From Fischerella sp. JS2 (GTDB taxonomy: Bacteria > Cyanobacteriota > Cyanobacteriia > Cyanobacteriales > Nostocaceae), in NCBI RefSeq assembly GCF_032393985.1, contig NZ_CP135918.1, positions 6,449,724 through 6,513,723 on the forward strand: DNA of 64,000 nt, given 5' to 3'. The position numbers and the translations under genes were made by a program. Under the pieces are notes generated by a model, which made no database searches, was not told the origin of the DNA, and worked only from the letters and a program-made list of their open reading frames with translations. Of the stretch, positions 8,208 through 17,328 are shown piece after piece. The first letter of the stretch is position 1, and every line of letters starts with the position of its first letter.

Positions 8208-9410
8208 ATGTTATCACATATATTGAAATTTGCCATCTATATTTTTTTAGGGTTGACCTATCTAGGATTGGCATTAGGCTATCTGCCTGGTTTACGCATG
8301 AATCGTGCTGCGATCGCCTTAGTGGGTTCTGCGTTTTTAATTGCTTTGGGTGTAGTAAATTTGCAGGAGGCTTGGCAAGCAATTGATCCCACCACGATAG
8401 TGTTTTTGTTGAGCATGATGGTGGTGAACGCTAACTTAACCTACGCAGGATTTTTCCCTCAAGCATTGTCGCTGCTTTTACGTTTTACTCGCAGTCCTTT
8501 GGGGATCTTGATCGCTTTAACCTTTGGCAGTGGTATTCTTTCCGCCTTTTTTTTGAATGATACCTTGGCGCTAATTTTTACACCACTTACCCTAAGCCTA
8601 ACTCAAGCTTTGAGATTGCATCCCATACCCTACTTATTAGCGATCACAGGTGCAACAAACATTGGTTCTGTCGCCACCTTGAGCGGTAATCCTCAAAACA
8701 TCCTAATTGGCTCCTTTTCAGGCATCCATTACTTGGATTTTATGAGGGTGATGACTCCAATTGCTGTAACAGGGTTAGCAATTCAAGTAATTTTACTGTG
8801 TTTACTTTACCCAAATGTACGCTCAATTGTGCCCTGCGAACACTTACCCACAGGGAAAAAGCGCATCTTTAAACCTTTATATAACAAAACCTTAATAATA
8901 ACCACCGGATTGTTAATCGCTTTTGCCGTTGGTTTACCTCTAGCAGAGTCAGCTTTAGTTGCTGCTAGCCTGTTACTCATCACTAGGCGAGTTAAACCAC
9001 AGCGCATTCTGCAAAAAGTAGATTGGAATCTATTGGTGATGTTCTCTGGACTATTTATATTGAGTAAAGCGACTCAAAAACTGAATTTACTGCAACCCTT
9101 CACCTATGCAGTGAACTCTGCTGCTGGTCTATTGGGAGTGACAGCTATTTTGTCGAACTTAATTTCTAATGTGCCTGCGGTACTACTACTGCATCCCCTG
9201 ATTGCGAAAGATGATACCCAATCTTGGTTATTGCTAGCAGCAGCATCTACTTTGGCAGGTAATTTAACTTTGTTTGGTGCAGTCGCTAACTTGATTGTCG
9301 TAGAAGCGGCGGCGGAGTTGGGTTACAAGTTAAACTTTTGGGAGCATTTACGTTTTGGTGTACCAGTGACGGTGTTAACTTTACTTTTGGTTTTTCTGTG
9401 GATTCACTAG
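8208..9410 (+). CDS. SLC13/ArsB-type anion permease
   Basis: A 400-residue polytopic membrane protein with about ten hydrophobic segments. The signature NIGSVATLSGNPQNILIG (about residues 151-168), in a hairpin loop, is typical of the ion transporter superfamily that includes ArsB, NhaD and SLC13 carboxylate or sulfate carriers. A second pseudo-symmetric region near LSNLISNVPAVLLLHPL repeats the SNVP motif. It probably moves an inorganic anion or dicarboxylate across the plasma membrane with sodium or protons; the substrate is not readable. It is monocistronic. Confidence 0.85.
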   Translation: MLSHILKFAIYIFLGLTYLGLALGYLPGLRMNRAAIALVGSAFLIALGVVNLQEAWQAIDPTTIVFLLSMMVVNANLTYAGFFPQALSLLLRFTRSPLGILIALTFGSGILSAFFLNDTLALIFTPLTLSLTQALRLHPIPYLLAITGATNIGSVATLSGNPQNILIGSFSGIHYLDFMRVMTPIAVTGLAIQVILLCLLYPNVRSIVPCEHLPTGKKRIFKPLYNKTLIITTGLLIAFAVGLPLAESALVAASLLLITRRVKPQRILQKVDWNLLVMFSGLFILSKATQKLNLLQPFTYAVNSAAGLLGVTAILSNLISNVPAVLLLHPLIAKDDTQSWLLLAAASTLAGNLTLFGAVANLIVVEAAAELGYKLNFWEHLRFGVPVTVLTLLLVFLWIH

Positions 9411-9582
9411 ACTTTTGACAAAAAGATTATAGCGATCGCTTGCATTCAAAGAGGGGAATAGATATGTGGATCAACTCAAGAAAATGAATCTCTTGAAACC
9501 AACAGACTGCTGGAAAAGTAATCTATAGACGACTAAGAACTGCTATACTCTGCGCGATGAGATATCATGAGGAGCAAAAATT

Positions 9583-9759
9583 ATTCCTACGTCAGAGCAA
9601 AAAACACAGTGTTTTGTCTTGTGTTGTTGGTTTACAAAACTTTACTTACCTATCAATATGGTGCGTATAGACGAGCGTACAGGAAACGTCTTCTTCTTAG
9701 CAGGTGAGGAGAATATCATTGAGATATATCCCAATGGCAGATGGAGATATGTACAATGA
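9583..9759 (+). CDS. Tiny DUF6888-like protein with a probable ATT start
   Basis: An uninterrupted frame encodes PTSEQKTQCF... followed by LYLPINMVRIDERTGNVFF and ending IEIYPNGRWRYVQ. I recall this pattern (N-terminal PT-EQ, central LYLPI-LVR, C-terminal PNG-WR) from a small cyanobacterial family, DUF6888. No ATG, GTG or TTG precedes the PTSEQ codons: the frame has a TGA at 9568-9570, then ATT codons at 9580 and 9583. AGGAG at 9570-9574 is well placed for an ATT start. An internal ATG at 9658 would remove half the domain. The TGA at 9757 overlaps the ATG of the next gene (ATGA), implying coupling. It could instead be a start-codon mutant. Confidence 0.55.
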   Translation: MPTSEQKTQCFVLCCWFTKLYLPINMVRIDERTGNVFFLAGEENIIEIYPNGRWRYVQ

Positions 9760-9965
9760 GCAACCCTAACTTTCAAACAATGAGCTGGAAGGAATTACAC
9801 GCTTATGTTCTGGCTCATCGGGATGATCAAGAGGCTTTTTATGCGTATGTGGACAAGTTACATGCTGAGGCTAGGTGGGTTGAAATGCCAGCGTTACAGT
9901 CTCCAGAAGACTTAGAAAATTACCCTGAATTTATTGAGCGTGTTCGCAACAGTTCGGAACCGTAA
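9756..9965 (+). CDS. Tiny DUF6887-like protein, coupled to the preceding frame
   Basis: A 69-residue protein beginning MSNPNFQTMSWKELHAYVL, with AHRDDQEAFYAYVDKL and a C-terminal acidic stretch. It resembles the small cyanobacterial family I recall as DUF6887, usually found next to DUF6888. The ATG at 9756 overlaps the stop of the upstream frame by four bases (ATGA), which favours this start over a possible one at 9741. The function is unknown; the size and two-gene layout resemble toxin-antitoxin modules, but nothing in the sequence proves that. Confidence 0.7.
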   Translation: MSNPNFQTMSWKELHAYVLAHRDDQEAFYAYVDKLHAEARWVEMPALQSPEDLENYPEFIERVRNSSEP

Positions 9966-10010
9966 GATAGTGTCGTTAAGTGCTGGCAATTGCTACATTG
10001 TTAAATTTAC

Positions 10011-10802
10011 TTACCGCTCAACTTTGTTTATTTCTCCAGCTTTATCACCCTCTAAATTAGCTTGGTTGAATTGGGAATTCTTAGGCAAATCAACCCTGAC
10101 ATGTGACATCTGATCAATTTCGACTTGCAGATTCTGAAATTGTCCATCTAAAAGATGTCCGCCAGCTTTGCGATTTTCAGTTATAAAATGCAGATGATAA
10201 CCACTAACACTTACTCCTTGCATATAAGTGGGTGTACGAAAGCCTACTAAAGTACCCTTGACATTCTTTAACTCAAATATAGATTGATTTTTTACCACCT
10301 CTACTAAAGGACGATAAGGTGGGGTTTGCTTTGACACACTTCTAACTTTGAGGTATGGGAAAGTACCTTGAATACGAATCGCATAAGGATAATTTCTTGA
10401 TGGTAATTGGCGATCTAAAGATTGTTGCATCTGTTGATAATTCAGTTTTTCCGCCAAATTAATCAATTGATCTGATTTAAAGAAAGTGACCGCAGCAAAA
10501 GGAGTTTTCATTCCATCTGGAATAGGATAAGCAACTCCATCAGATTTAATTTGATAGAACTTGCCATCTAACCCAATCATTTCTCCATCCAGATTATTTA
10601 ATGTTCCTAAACCAAAATTACCGTATGCTTTTAATTCTTTAAAATTAGTATCCCCATCATAAACACCCGTCATGAGTGCATTAATTGTCGATGTTTGAAA
10701 AAGAAGATTTGATGATTTGTTTTGCTGGGTTCTACCAGGAATAACAACGCCCAATGCAGTAGTACATACAACAGCTAACCATATATAAGGTTTATATTTC
10801 AT
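10011..10802 (-). CDS. budA: Alpha-acetolactate decarboxylase, exported
   Basis: A 263-residue enzyme converting 2-acetolactate to acetoin and CO2. Metal-binding histidines appear in GYHLHF (His203, His205) and GGHLLD (His216), and the catalytic Glu in GEMIGLDG (Glu74). The first 25 residues form a signal peptide (short basic start, hydrophobic WLAVVCTTALGVV, then polar), so it is probably exported; a secreted homologue is known in Brevibacillus. No acetolactate synthase is adjacent. The start codon is abutted by a long hairpin with a T-run (10811-10866), so translation or transcription may be unusual. The closing bases lie about 45 bases from the DUF6887-like gene, convergent. Confidence 0.9.
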   Translation of the reverse strand: MKYKPYIWLAVVCTTALGVVIPGRTQQNKSSNLLFQTSTINALMTGVYDGDTNFKELKAYGNFGLGTLNNLDGEMIGLDGKFYQIKSDGVAYPIPDGMKTPFAAVTFFKSDQLINLAEKLNYQQMQQSLDRQLPSRNYPYAIRIQGTFPYLKVRSVSKQTPPYRPLVEVVKNQSIFELKNVKGTLVGFRTPTYMQGVSVSGYHLHFITENRKAGGHLLDGQFQNLQVEIDQMSHVRVDLPKNSQFNQANLEGDKAGEINKVER

Positions 10803-10866
10803 ATCAAAAAACAGGTCAGTAATTAGTAATATTTATTGCCAAATAATATTACTATTTCTGACCTGT
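10803..10866 (-). promoter_or_regulatory. Double-arm inverted repeat with T-run directly upstream of the budA start
   Basis: Outer arms ACAGGTCAG (10811-10819) and CTGACCTGT (10858-10866) pair perfectly, as do inner arms AGTAATATT (10825-10833) and AATATTACT (10845-10853). Read on the minus strand the structure ends in six T residues three bases before the ATG. It looks like an intrinsic terminator or attenuator in a leader, or a small palindromic element inserted there. There is no room for a normal ribosome binding site between hairpin and start. Confidence 0.6.
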
Positions 10867-10889
10867 CTTTAACGTTTTGCACAAATATT

Positions 10890-11049
10890 TTAAAAATCGT
10901 AGAAGCGCCTAAGCGCGGCTTTCCTTAGGGTACACAGATGCACACAGATACACACAGATGAATTATCCGTGTGTATCTATGTATCTGTTGGTGTTCGCTT
11001 TCTCTAAAACAGTTGAAATCTTGCCAACAGATATGCAATTTTCAATTTC
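10890..11049. repeat. Dispersed palindrome and ACACAGATG repeats
   Basis: A palindromic dispersed repeat variant (about 10899-10932) is followed by degenerate ACACAGATGCACACAGAT units and their near-inverse further on (about 10932-10990). No gene is seen. Confidence 0.65.
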
Positions 11050-12822
11050 CTACGATGCTACCTGAGCAGCTGTACGAGTCCGCCGTCTTCTACCATCGGC
11101 GACTTTTACAGGCGGTTCATCAGGAATTTGCATCAGCAATGTCAGTGATGGTTGACATTGCAATTCGCGACGGATGGAACGCGCTAGTTCCCGTTCTAAT
11201 ACTTCTTGCAATCCACCCCAGTCAACTTCTGGTTGGTCACTCTCGAAACCTTGGGCAAATTCTGACCAACGCACACTGAGGATTTCTTCAATTCGCTGTT
11301 TTACCCACTGTTGTAGTAGCGATCGCTCGATACTTGTGACTACACCGCGCAGGTGAATTTCTGGTTTGGCCATCAGTTTGCCAGTCCAATCAATTGCTGC
11401 GGCAATGGTAACAATACCTTCTTCTGCCATTTTTTGCCGTTCTTGCAAGACTTTGGCGCTGACCATACCAGAACTGGAAGTATCTACCAGTTCCAAACCA
11501 GATGGAACTTTCCCAATAACACTAATTGATTCTTCTGTCAGCTCTACAATATCACCATTCTGGATAATTACCATATTCTCGGCAGGAACACCCATACTCT
11601 GGGCTGTTTCGGCGTGTTTCACCAACATCCGATGTTCTCCGTGAACAGGTAAGAAGAACTTGGGACGAGTTAAGGCCAGCATGAGTTTCTGGTCTTCTTG
11701 ACAGCCGTGACCGGAAACGTGAATGCCTTTTTCCCGACCATAGACTACATTTGCCCCCTGCATCATCAATTTATCGATGACGTTGACAACAGCGATCGTA
11801 TTACCTGGAATGGGGTTAGCAGAAAATACGACTGTGTCTCCTGGGCGAATTTTGATGTGGGGGTGTTCTTTGTTGGCAATGCGTGTCATGGCTGACATCG
11901 GCTCTCCTTGAGAACCTGTTGTCAAAATCAACACGTTTTCCTCTGGAATATTACGGATGGCGTTTAAAGGCTGAAGCAAATCGTCGTTGCACTTGATATA
12001 ACCAAGATTGCGGGCATGGGCAATCAAATTCAGCATCGAACGTCCAACGACTGTAACGACACGGTTATGTTTCTGTGCTAACTGCAAAATCATGTTGATG
12101 CGGTGGACACTAGAGGCAAAGGTGGTTACAAACAGTCGCCCTGAGGCTTGGGAAAAAACCCGATCCAAATTGGGATAAACTGCGCGTTCCGAAGGCGTGA
12201 ATCCGGGGACTTCCGAGTTAGTCGAATCACTCATCAAACACAAAACGCCTTTCTCGCCATGTTCGGCTAAGCGCTGGATATCAAACCGTTCACCATCTAC
12301 AGGTGTATGGTCAAATTTAAAGTCTCCTGTGTGGATCAGCACACCAAGGGGTGTATGGATAGCGACAGTGAAACTATCAGCAATAGAGTGGGTATTGCGA
12401 ATATATTCCACAAAAAAGTGTTTGCCAATTCGCACCACATCACGGGGAAGGACACTTCTTAATTCTGTGCGATCGCGTACTCCTGCTTCTTCCAATTTAC
12501 CCTCTAGCATGGCCATAGCCAGACGAGGACCATAGATCACAGGAATTTCAAATTGCTTCAGGTGAAAGGCAATACCACCGATATGGTCTTCATGACCGTG
12601 GGTAACAATCATGCCTTTAATTTTATGGCGATTTTCCCGCACGTAGGTCATGTCTGGTAGAACAATATTGACTCCGTGCATTCCATCTGTGGGAAACGCC
12701 AATCCTGCATCTAAGAGGATAATTTCATCTTCGTACTCAAAAACACAAGTGTTTTTACCAATTTCATGTAAGCCACCCAATGGAATAATTTTGAGGGCGG
12801 AATTAGTTTCGTTTTTAGTCAT
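11050..12822 (-). CDS. rnj: Ribonuclease J
   Basis: A 590-residue beta-CASP metallo-beta-lactamase ribonuclease with 5' exonuclease and endonuclease activity in mRNA decay and rRNA processing. The metal motif HGHEDH spans residues 75-80; GDFKFDH and the late SANPIPGNT and HVSGHG (about 375) motifs complete the fold. A C-terminal domain of about 130 residues follows, ending in a basic RRRRTRTA stretch. AGGAGAAA precedes the ATG. It lies downstream of dapA and asd in the same direction, but a 391-bp gap suggests its own promoter. The same order occurs in other cyanobacteria as I recall. Confidence 0.96.
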   Translation of the reverse strand: MTKNETNSALKIIPLGGLHEIGKNTCVFEYEDEIILLDAGLAFPTDGMHGVNIVLPDMTYVRENRHKIKGMIVTHGHEDHIGGIAFHLKQFEIPVIYGPRLAMAMLEGKLEEAGVRDRTELRSVLPRDVVRIGKHFFVEYIRNTHSIADSFTVAIHTPLGVLIHTGDFKFDHTPVDGERFDIQRLAEHGEKGVLCLMSDSTNSEVPGFTPSERAVYPNLDRVFSQASGRLFVTTFASSVHRINMILQLAQKHNRVVTVVGRSMLNLIAHARNLGYIKCNDDLLQPLNAIRNIPEENVLILTTGSQGEPMSAMTRIANKEHPHIKIRPGDTVVFSANPIPGNTIAVVNVIDKLMMQGANVVYGREKGIHVSGHGCQEDQKLMLALTRPKFFLPVHGEHRMLVKHAETAQSMGVPAENMVIIQNGDIVELTEESISVIGKVPSGLELVDTSSSGMVSAKVLQERQKMAEEGIVTIAAAIDWTGKLMAKPEIHLRGVVTSIERSLLQQWVKQRIEEILSVRWSEFAQGFESDQPEVDWGGLQEVLERELARSIRRELQCQPSLTLLMQIPDEPPVKVADGRRRRTRTAAQVAS

Positions 12823-13213
12823 TTTCTCCTGAGATTTTTGTGTAGTTGGAATATGAGGATTTAGCGGTCTTTAGAAGACAGTTCAAAATATCTGTCTATT
12901 AAAAGTTCAGCGAGAAGGTTGTTGAGTGTGGCAAAAATAAATTAAGTCACAAATTGACAATTTTAATATTTTATGAAATTAACTTTTTTCCTCTAACATA
13001 GCTGCCTTCTGCCTTCTTGTAGTCCTGTTTTTATGAGCTTCTTTATTGCTTAGATATTTTTGATAAAAATAACTTTACACCAAAGAATTTATTAGTAATT
13101 TTTCTGTCGTAGCATAGGCTTTTTATATGCTACACTGTCAAAATTACTGAGAATTTTTATTAACTTCTTCTAATATATTTTTGAGGATCAAAGTAGGTTA
13201 GATGCCAATTTTA
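12823..13213. other. 391-bp spacer between dapA and rnj
   Basis: A+T-rich, no ORF. It holds a perfect 8-bp hairpin (GTAGCATA at 13109-13116, TATGCTAC at 13126-13133, 9-base loop) about 80 bases past the dapA stop, which could end or stabilise the asd-dapA transcript although no T-run follows on the minus strand. A GCCTTCTGCCTTC repeat lies at about 13002-13016. The rnj promoter is probably in the left half. Confidence 0.5.
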
Positions 13214-14098
13214 TTAGAGAAGACTAAGTTCTTTCATTACAACTTCCAACTTTTGAGTAACTTTTGCGTCAGCTTCGCACAAAGGCAGACGCGTTGAACC
13301 AACTTGCCAGTTTTGAAGTTGTAGTGCTTTTTTAACTGGAATGGGATTTGCGGTTACAAACAAAGCTTTAAATATGGGGAAAAGCCGCAAATGAATGTCG
13401 ATAGCGACCTGAATTTTACCCGAATTAAAGGCTTGAATCATCTGTTGTAGTTCGTTGCCTACAATATGAGAAGCTACACTAACTACACCCTTAGCGCCGA
13501 CTGCTAACAATGGCAAAGTTAAAGAATCATCTCCAGAGTAAATCTGAAATTCTTTTGGTGTCAAGCGACGAATTTCACTCGCTTGATCCAGATTTCCACT
13601 TGCTTCTTTTATACCAACAATGTTTTTAATTTCAGCTAACCGAGCAACTGTTTCGGGACTGAGGTTTTGACCAGTACGACCGGGTACGTTGTATAACAAA
13701 ATGGGCAAGTCACCAGAAGCTTGGGCTATGGCTTGGAAATGTTGGTAAAGTCCCTCTTGTGGTGGCTTATTGTAGTACGGAACAACTTGTAAAGCACCGT
13801 GTACTCCTATTTTAGCTGCTTTTTGAGTAGCGGCGATCGCTTCTTTGGTAGAATTGGAACCGCATCCTGCCATTACAAGTGCCTTTCCTGCTACCGCTTC
13901 CAACACAACGGAAAATAGCTGATATTCTTCCTCCCAACTTAATGTCGGAGATTCTCCAGTTGTGCCACACACCACCACTGTATCAGTACCGTTATTTGCT
14001 AGATGCTCTGCTAGTTTTGCTGCTACATCATAGTTAACACTACCGTCTTCTTTAAACGGCGTAATCATTGCGGTTAAAACTCTACCAAAATCTACCAC
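13214..14098 (-). CDS. dapA: 4-hydroxy-tetrahydrodipicolinate synthase
   Basis: A 294-residue class I aldolase-type enzyme that condenses pyruvate with aspartate semialdehyde in the lysine and diaminopimelate pathway. Seen: the Schiff-base Lys164 in GIKEASGN, Tyr136 in [10 protein letters not shown], and the GTTGESPTL motif (45-53). The length is standard. The start codon is GTG, supported by AGGAGT nine bases upstream. It follows asd by about 140 bases on the same strand, so substrate producer and consumer are probably co-transcribed. Confidence 0.96.
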   Translation of the reverse strand: MVDFGRVLTAMITPFKEDGSVNYDVAAKLAEHLANNGTDTVVVCGTTGESPTLSWEEEYQLFSVVLEAVAGKALVMAGCGSNSTKEAIAATQKAAKIGVHGALQVVPYYNKPPQEGLYQHFQAIAQASGDLPILLYNVPGRTGQNLSPETVARLAEIKNIVGIKEASGNLDQASEIRRLTPKEFQIYSGDDSLTLPLLAVGAKGVVSVASHIVGNELQQMIQAFNSGKIQVAIDIHLRLFPIFKALFVTANPIPVKKALQLQNWQVGSTRLPLCEADAKVTQKLEVVMKELSLL

Positions 14099-14236
14099 CC
14101 TATTTTTACTCCTGATTTTTTGTTTTTGTGTTTTGGTGGTTCTTTATTGTAATAACCTATTTGCAAATTACTTTCAAGGGGAATTTGTTAGTAGTTAGTA
14201 GATACTAGTTAGTAGTTAATTGTTTACCACTAACCA
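14099..14236. repeat. TAGTTAGTAG / ACTAACCACTAACTA repeats between asd and dapA
   Basis: Degenerate TTAGTAG units at about 14187-14220 face ACCACTAACCACTAACTATTAACCA-type units at about 14226-14252, which run into the last codons of asd. They could fold into a loose stem. This is one of many such tracts in the window. Confidence 0.6.
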
Positions 14237-15274
14237 CTAACTATTAACCACTAACTCCTTTAGTAAACTTTTTTCTACTAATAATTCCGCAATTTGTACA
14301 GCATTCAATGCAGCCCCTTTGCGGATTTGATCACCACATAACCACAGTTCCAAACCGCAAGGATGGGAAATATCCTGACGTATTCTGCCCACTAAAACTT
14401 CATCACGTCCTGTGGCATCAAATGGCATTGGGAAGTAATTTTTCTGCCAATCTTCCACTAATTTTATACCAGGAGATTTACTTAAAATTTCTCTGGCTTC
14501 ATCTGGGCTAAACGGAGTTTCAAATTCTAGATTAATCGCTTCTGAGTGAGCGCGCAGTACGGGAACCCGTACACAAGTAGCAGTAATTCTTATCTGTTGA
14601 TCACCGAAGATTTTCCGTGTTTCGTTGACCATTTTCATTTCTTCTTCGCAGTATCCCATATCATTTAATGGGGAATTGTGCGGGAATAAATTGAAAGCCA
14701 AGGGGTAAGGAAATACTTCTGCTGTTGGTTGTTTGCCTTCTAAAATAGCACTAGCTTGAGTTTGGACTTCTGCCATTGCTTTTGCACCTGCACCACTGGC
14801 AGATTGATATGTTGCTGCAACAATGCGTTTTATGGGTTTGATTTGGTGTAGAGGCCACACTGCTACCGCCATTAAAATCGTGGTGCAGTTGGGGTTAGCA
14901 ATAATACCTTTGTGGTTTGCAGCTGCTTGGGGGTTAACCTCGGGAACAACTAAAGGTACTTCTTCCTTCATGCGAAAGGCACTGGAATTATCAATAACAA
15001 CTGCACCTTTTTCTGTGGCGATGGATGCCCAAGTTTTTGAGGTGGAACCTCCCGCACTCGCTAGTACTATATCAACATTTTCAAAGGCGCGATCGCTAAC
15101 TGGCTCTATTAATAAATCTTCTCCTTTGAACGTTAGTTTTTGCCCTGCACTACGTTCTGATGCTAATAACTTTAATTTTGAAATCGGAAAATTACGACTT
15201 TCTAATAATTCCAACAACTCCCTGCCGACAGCACCAGTCGCACCCAAAATAGCTACACAATAGGAATTAGACAA
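14237..15274 (-). CDS. asd: Aspartate-semialdehyde dehydrogenase
   Basis: A 345-residue NADPH enzyme reducing aspartyl phosphate to the semialdehyde for lysine, threonine and methionine synthesis. Seen: the nucleotide motif GATGAVGRELL at the N-terminus, the catalytic Cys in NPNCTTI, and SGAGAKAM. The start is placed at a TTG because a near-perfect AAGGAGG lies eight bases before it and the family normally begins within a few residues of the GATG motif. A longer frame to 15319 also begins with TTG. It is first in the asd-dapA unit and divergent from tig. Confidence 0.94.
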   Translation of the reverse strand: MSNSYCVAILGATGAVGRELLELLESRNFPISKLKLLASERSAGQKLTFKGEDLLIEPVSDRAFENVDIVLASAGGSTSKTWASIATEKGAVVIDNSSAFRMKEEVPLVVPEVNPQAAANHKGIIANPNCTTILMAVAVWPLHQIKPIKRIVAATYQSASGAGAKAMAEVQTQASAILEGKQPTAEVFPYPLAFNLFPHNSPLNDMGYCEEEMKMVNETRKIFGDQQIRITATCVRVPVLRAHSEAINLEFETPFSPDEAREILSKSPGIKLVEDWQKNYFPMPFDATGRDEVLVGRIRQDISHPCGLELWLCGDQIRKGAALNAVQIAELLVEKSLLKELVVNS

Positions 15275-15885
15275 ACTGGCTTCCTCCTTGAAGTTTCTTC
15301 TTGCAATTTTTTGAGTCAATTTACAATTTATGCATTTATTAAAAATACAGGCTCTTAATAATTTTACAGATCTTAATGATTTAACTTAAATAAACTTTAT
15401 TTATTAATTTAATACATTTATTTTTTTACTGTTACAAAACCTGAGTTGTACTTTACAACAATTAATAACTATTAATTATTTTAATGATTTATAGCGTATA
15501 TATTATACAGCAAGATCTCATTTTAGTGATACTCATTTTACTATGGCTCGGTTTTAGCTGAGCAAAATGATTCTAAACAGCCATGATTAACTGTGTACAC
15601 AGGATGAATAAAAATATGACTTTGTCTACACCCTAATACCCTTACTTCCCTACACCCCTTTCTCAGGGTATAGATACATAAACTTATTTGCGCTAAAGTG
15701 TCAAGAGCTTTCGCATTAGCAGTAAACTGGATCTCTGTTCATCAACATAGGTTCAATAAACCTGATCAAGCCTTATAGGTAGATTTTCTGTCAATGAGGA
15801 ACAGCCCAGCAAACGAGAAGTTTGACATCTGTTGTAGAAGCAATAAGTAAAAAAATAGTAGCAGAAAGCAAATAGAGACTAAAGC
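15275..15885. promoter_or_regulatory. Divergent asd / tig intergenic region (611 bp)
   Basis: Very A+T-rich with no ORF. Both the asd and tig promoters must lie here. A weak stem, GCTCGGTTTTAGCTGAGC at about 15547-15564, is the only structure I notice. The GAGACTAAAGC just before the tig ATG serves as a weak ribosome binding site. Confidence 0.5.
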
Positions 15886-17328
15886 ATGAAAGTTACCCAG
15901 GAAAAACTTCCCTCCAGTCAAATCGGTCTGGAAATAGAGATTACACCAGAAAAAACCAAGCAAACCTACGAACAAGTCATCCAAAATTTAAGCCGTTCTG
16001 CCAACATTCCTGGGTTTCGTAAAGGCAAGGTGCCACGGCAGATACTGCTACAGCGCCTGGGGACAACTCGAATCAAGGCAGCAGCGCTAGAAGAACTTAT
16101 TCAAGATGGCATCACAGAAGCCGTTAAACAAGAAGATATTAAGGCGATCGGGCAACCACAATTACGTTCATCGTTTGATGACTTGATTAATAATTACGAA
16201 CCAGGTAAGCCCTTGACTTTTTCGGCTGCTGTTGATGTGCCACCAGAAGTCAAGTTGAATCAGTATAGCGATTTACAAATCAAAGCTGAAGAAATCACTT
16301 ACGACCCCGCAAAAGTAGATCAAGTCCTGGAAAATGAACGTCAACAAATGGCGACATTGATTCCTGTAGAAGGACGACCAGCACAGTTGGGTGATATTGC
16401 CGTAGTTGATTTTAAAGGCGTACTCGCAAAAGCTGAAGGTGAAGACGAAGCAGCAGAACCGGAAGCAATACCTGGCGGCGAAGCCACTGATTTTCAAGTA
16501 GAGTTACAGGAAGATAAGTTTATCCCTGGTTTTGTCACAGGCATAGTAGGAATGAACCCCACAGAAACCAAGGAAATTTCCGCAACTTTTCCAGACCCCT
16601 ATCCCAATGAAGATTTAGCCGGAAAACCAGCTATTTTTACCGTAACGCTCAAAGAAATCAAAGAAAAAGAACTGCCAGAGTTGAATGATGATTTCGCTAA
16701 AGACATCAGTGAAAAAGAGACTTTGGCTGAATTACGCACTGATCTAGAAGAGAAATTCCAAAAAGAAGCAGAACAAAAAACTAAAGAGAACAAGCAGGAA
16801 GCCCTGTTAAAGGAACTGCTCAAGCATGTAGAAATTGACTTGCCAGAAACAATGATTGAACGGGAAGTTGATAACATGCTCACACAAACAGCTATGCGTT
16901 TGTCACAGCAAGGACTAGATGTCAAGAAATTTTTTACTGCCGATGTGATTCCGCAATTACGTCAGCGTTCTCGTGATGAAGCGATAGAACGCCTCAAGCG
17001 AACCCTAGCCCTCGAAGAAATCGGCAAACGCGAGTCGATCCAAGTCACTGATGAAGAGGTCGCCGCCAGAGTCAAAGAACTTACCGAACAGTTATCTGGG
17101 CAAGATTATGATCCAGACCGACTGCAAGAATACGTCAAAGACGAACTGCTGACTGAAAAAACAATCGACTGGCTGCTGGAACATGCAACAGTTGAACTCG
17201 TACCTGAAGGTTCTTTGAGTGCGACAGAAGAATCACCAGCCCCAACAGCCGAAAGCGAAGAACAGACTATTACAGATGCTGAGGAAATAGCACAACAGAC
17301 AACCCCACCGGCAGAAGAGGCACAATAA
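15886..17328 (+). CDS. tig: Trigger factor
   Basis: A 480-residue ribosome-associated chaperone and peptidyl-prolyl isomerase. The N-terminal ribosome-binding domain carries the signature PGFRKGKVP (about residues 42-50); an FKBP-type domain follows (GDIAVVDFKG, about 168-260), then the helical C-terminal chaperone arms. The last 40 residues are an acidic Glu/Thr/Pro-rich tail that most family members lack or have shorter. It stands before clpP and clpX, the usual bacterial order, linking nascent-chain folding to proteolysis. Confidence 0.96.
   Translation: MKVTQEKLPSSQIGLEIEITPEKTKQTYEQVIQNLSRSANIPGFRKGKVPRQILLQRLGTTRIKAAALEELIQDGITEAVKQEDIKAIGQPQLRSSFDDLINNYEPGKPLTFSAAVDVPPEVKLNQYSDLQIKAEEITYDPAKVDQVLENERQQMATLIPVEGRPAQLGDIAVVDFKGVLAKAEGEDEAAEPEAIPGGEATDFQVELQEDKFIPGFVTGIVGMNPTETKEISATFPDPYPNEDLAGKPAIFTVTLKEIKEKELPELNDDFAKDISEKETLAELRTDLEEKFQKEAEQKTKENKQEALLKELLKHVEIDLPETMIEREVDNMLTQTAMRLSQQGLDVKKFFTADVIPQLRQRSRDEAIERLKRTLALEEIGKRESIQVTDEEVAARVKELTEQLSGQDYDPDRLQEYVKDELLTEKTIDWLLEHATVELVPEGSLSATEESPAPTAESEEQTITDAEEIAQQTTPPAEEAQ

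Noticed and set aside
7916-8382. Two small minus-strand frames in the divergent spacer
   Set aside because: No ribosome binding site, no family resemblance, and the second overlaps the start of the permease gene.
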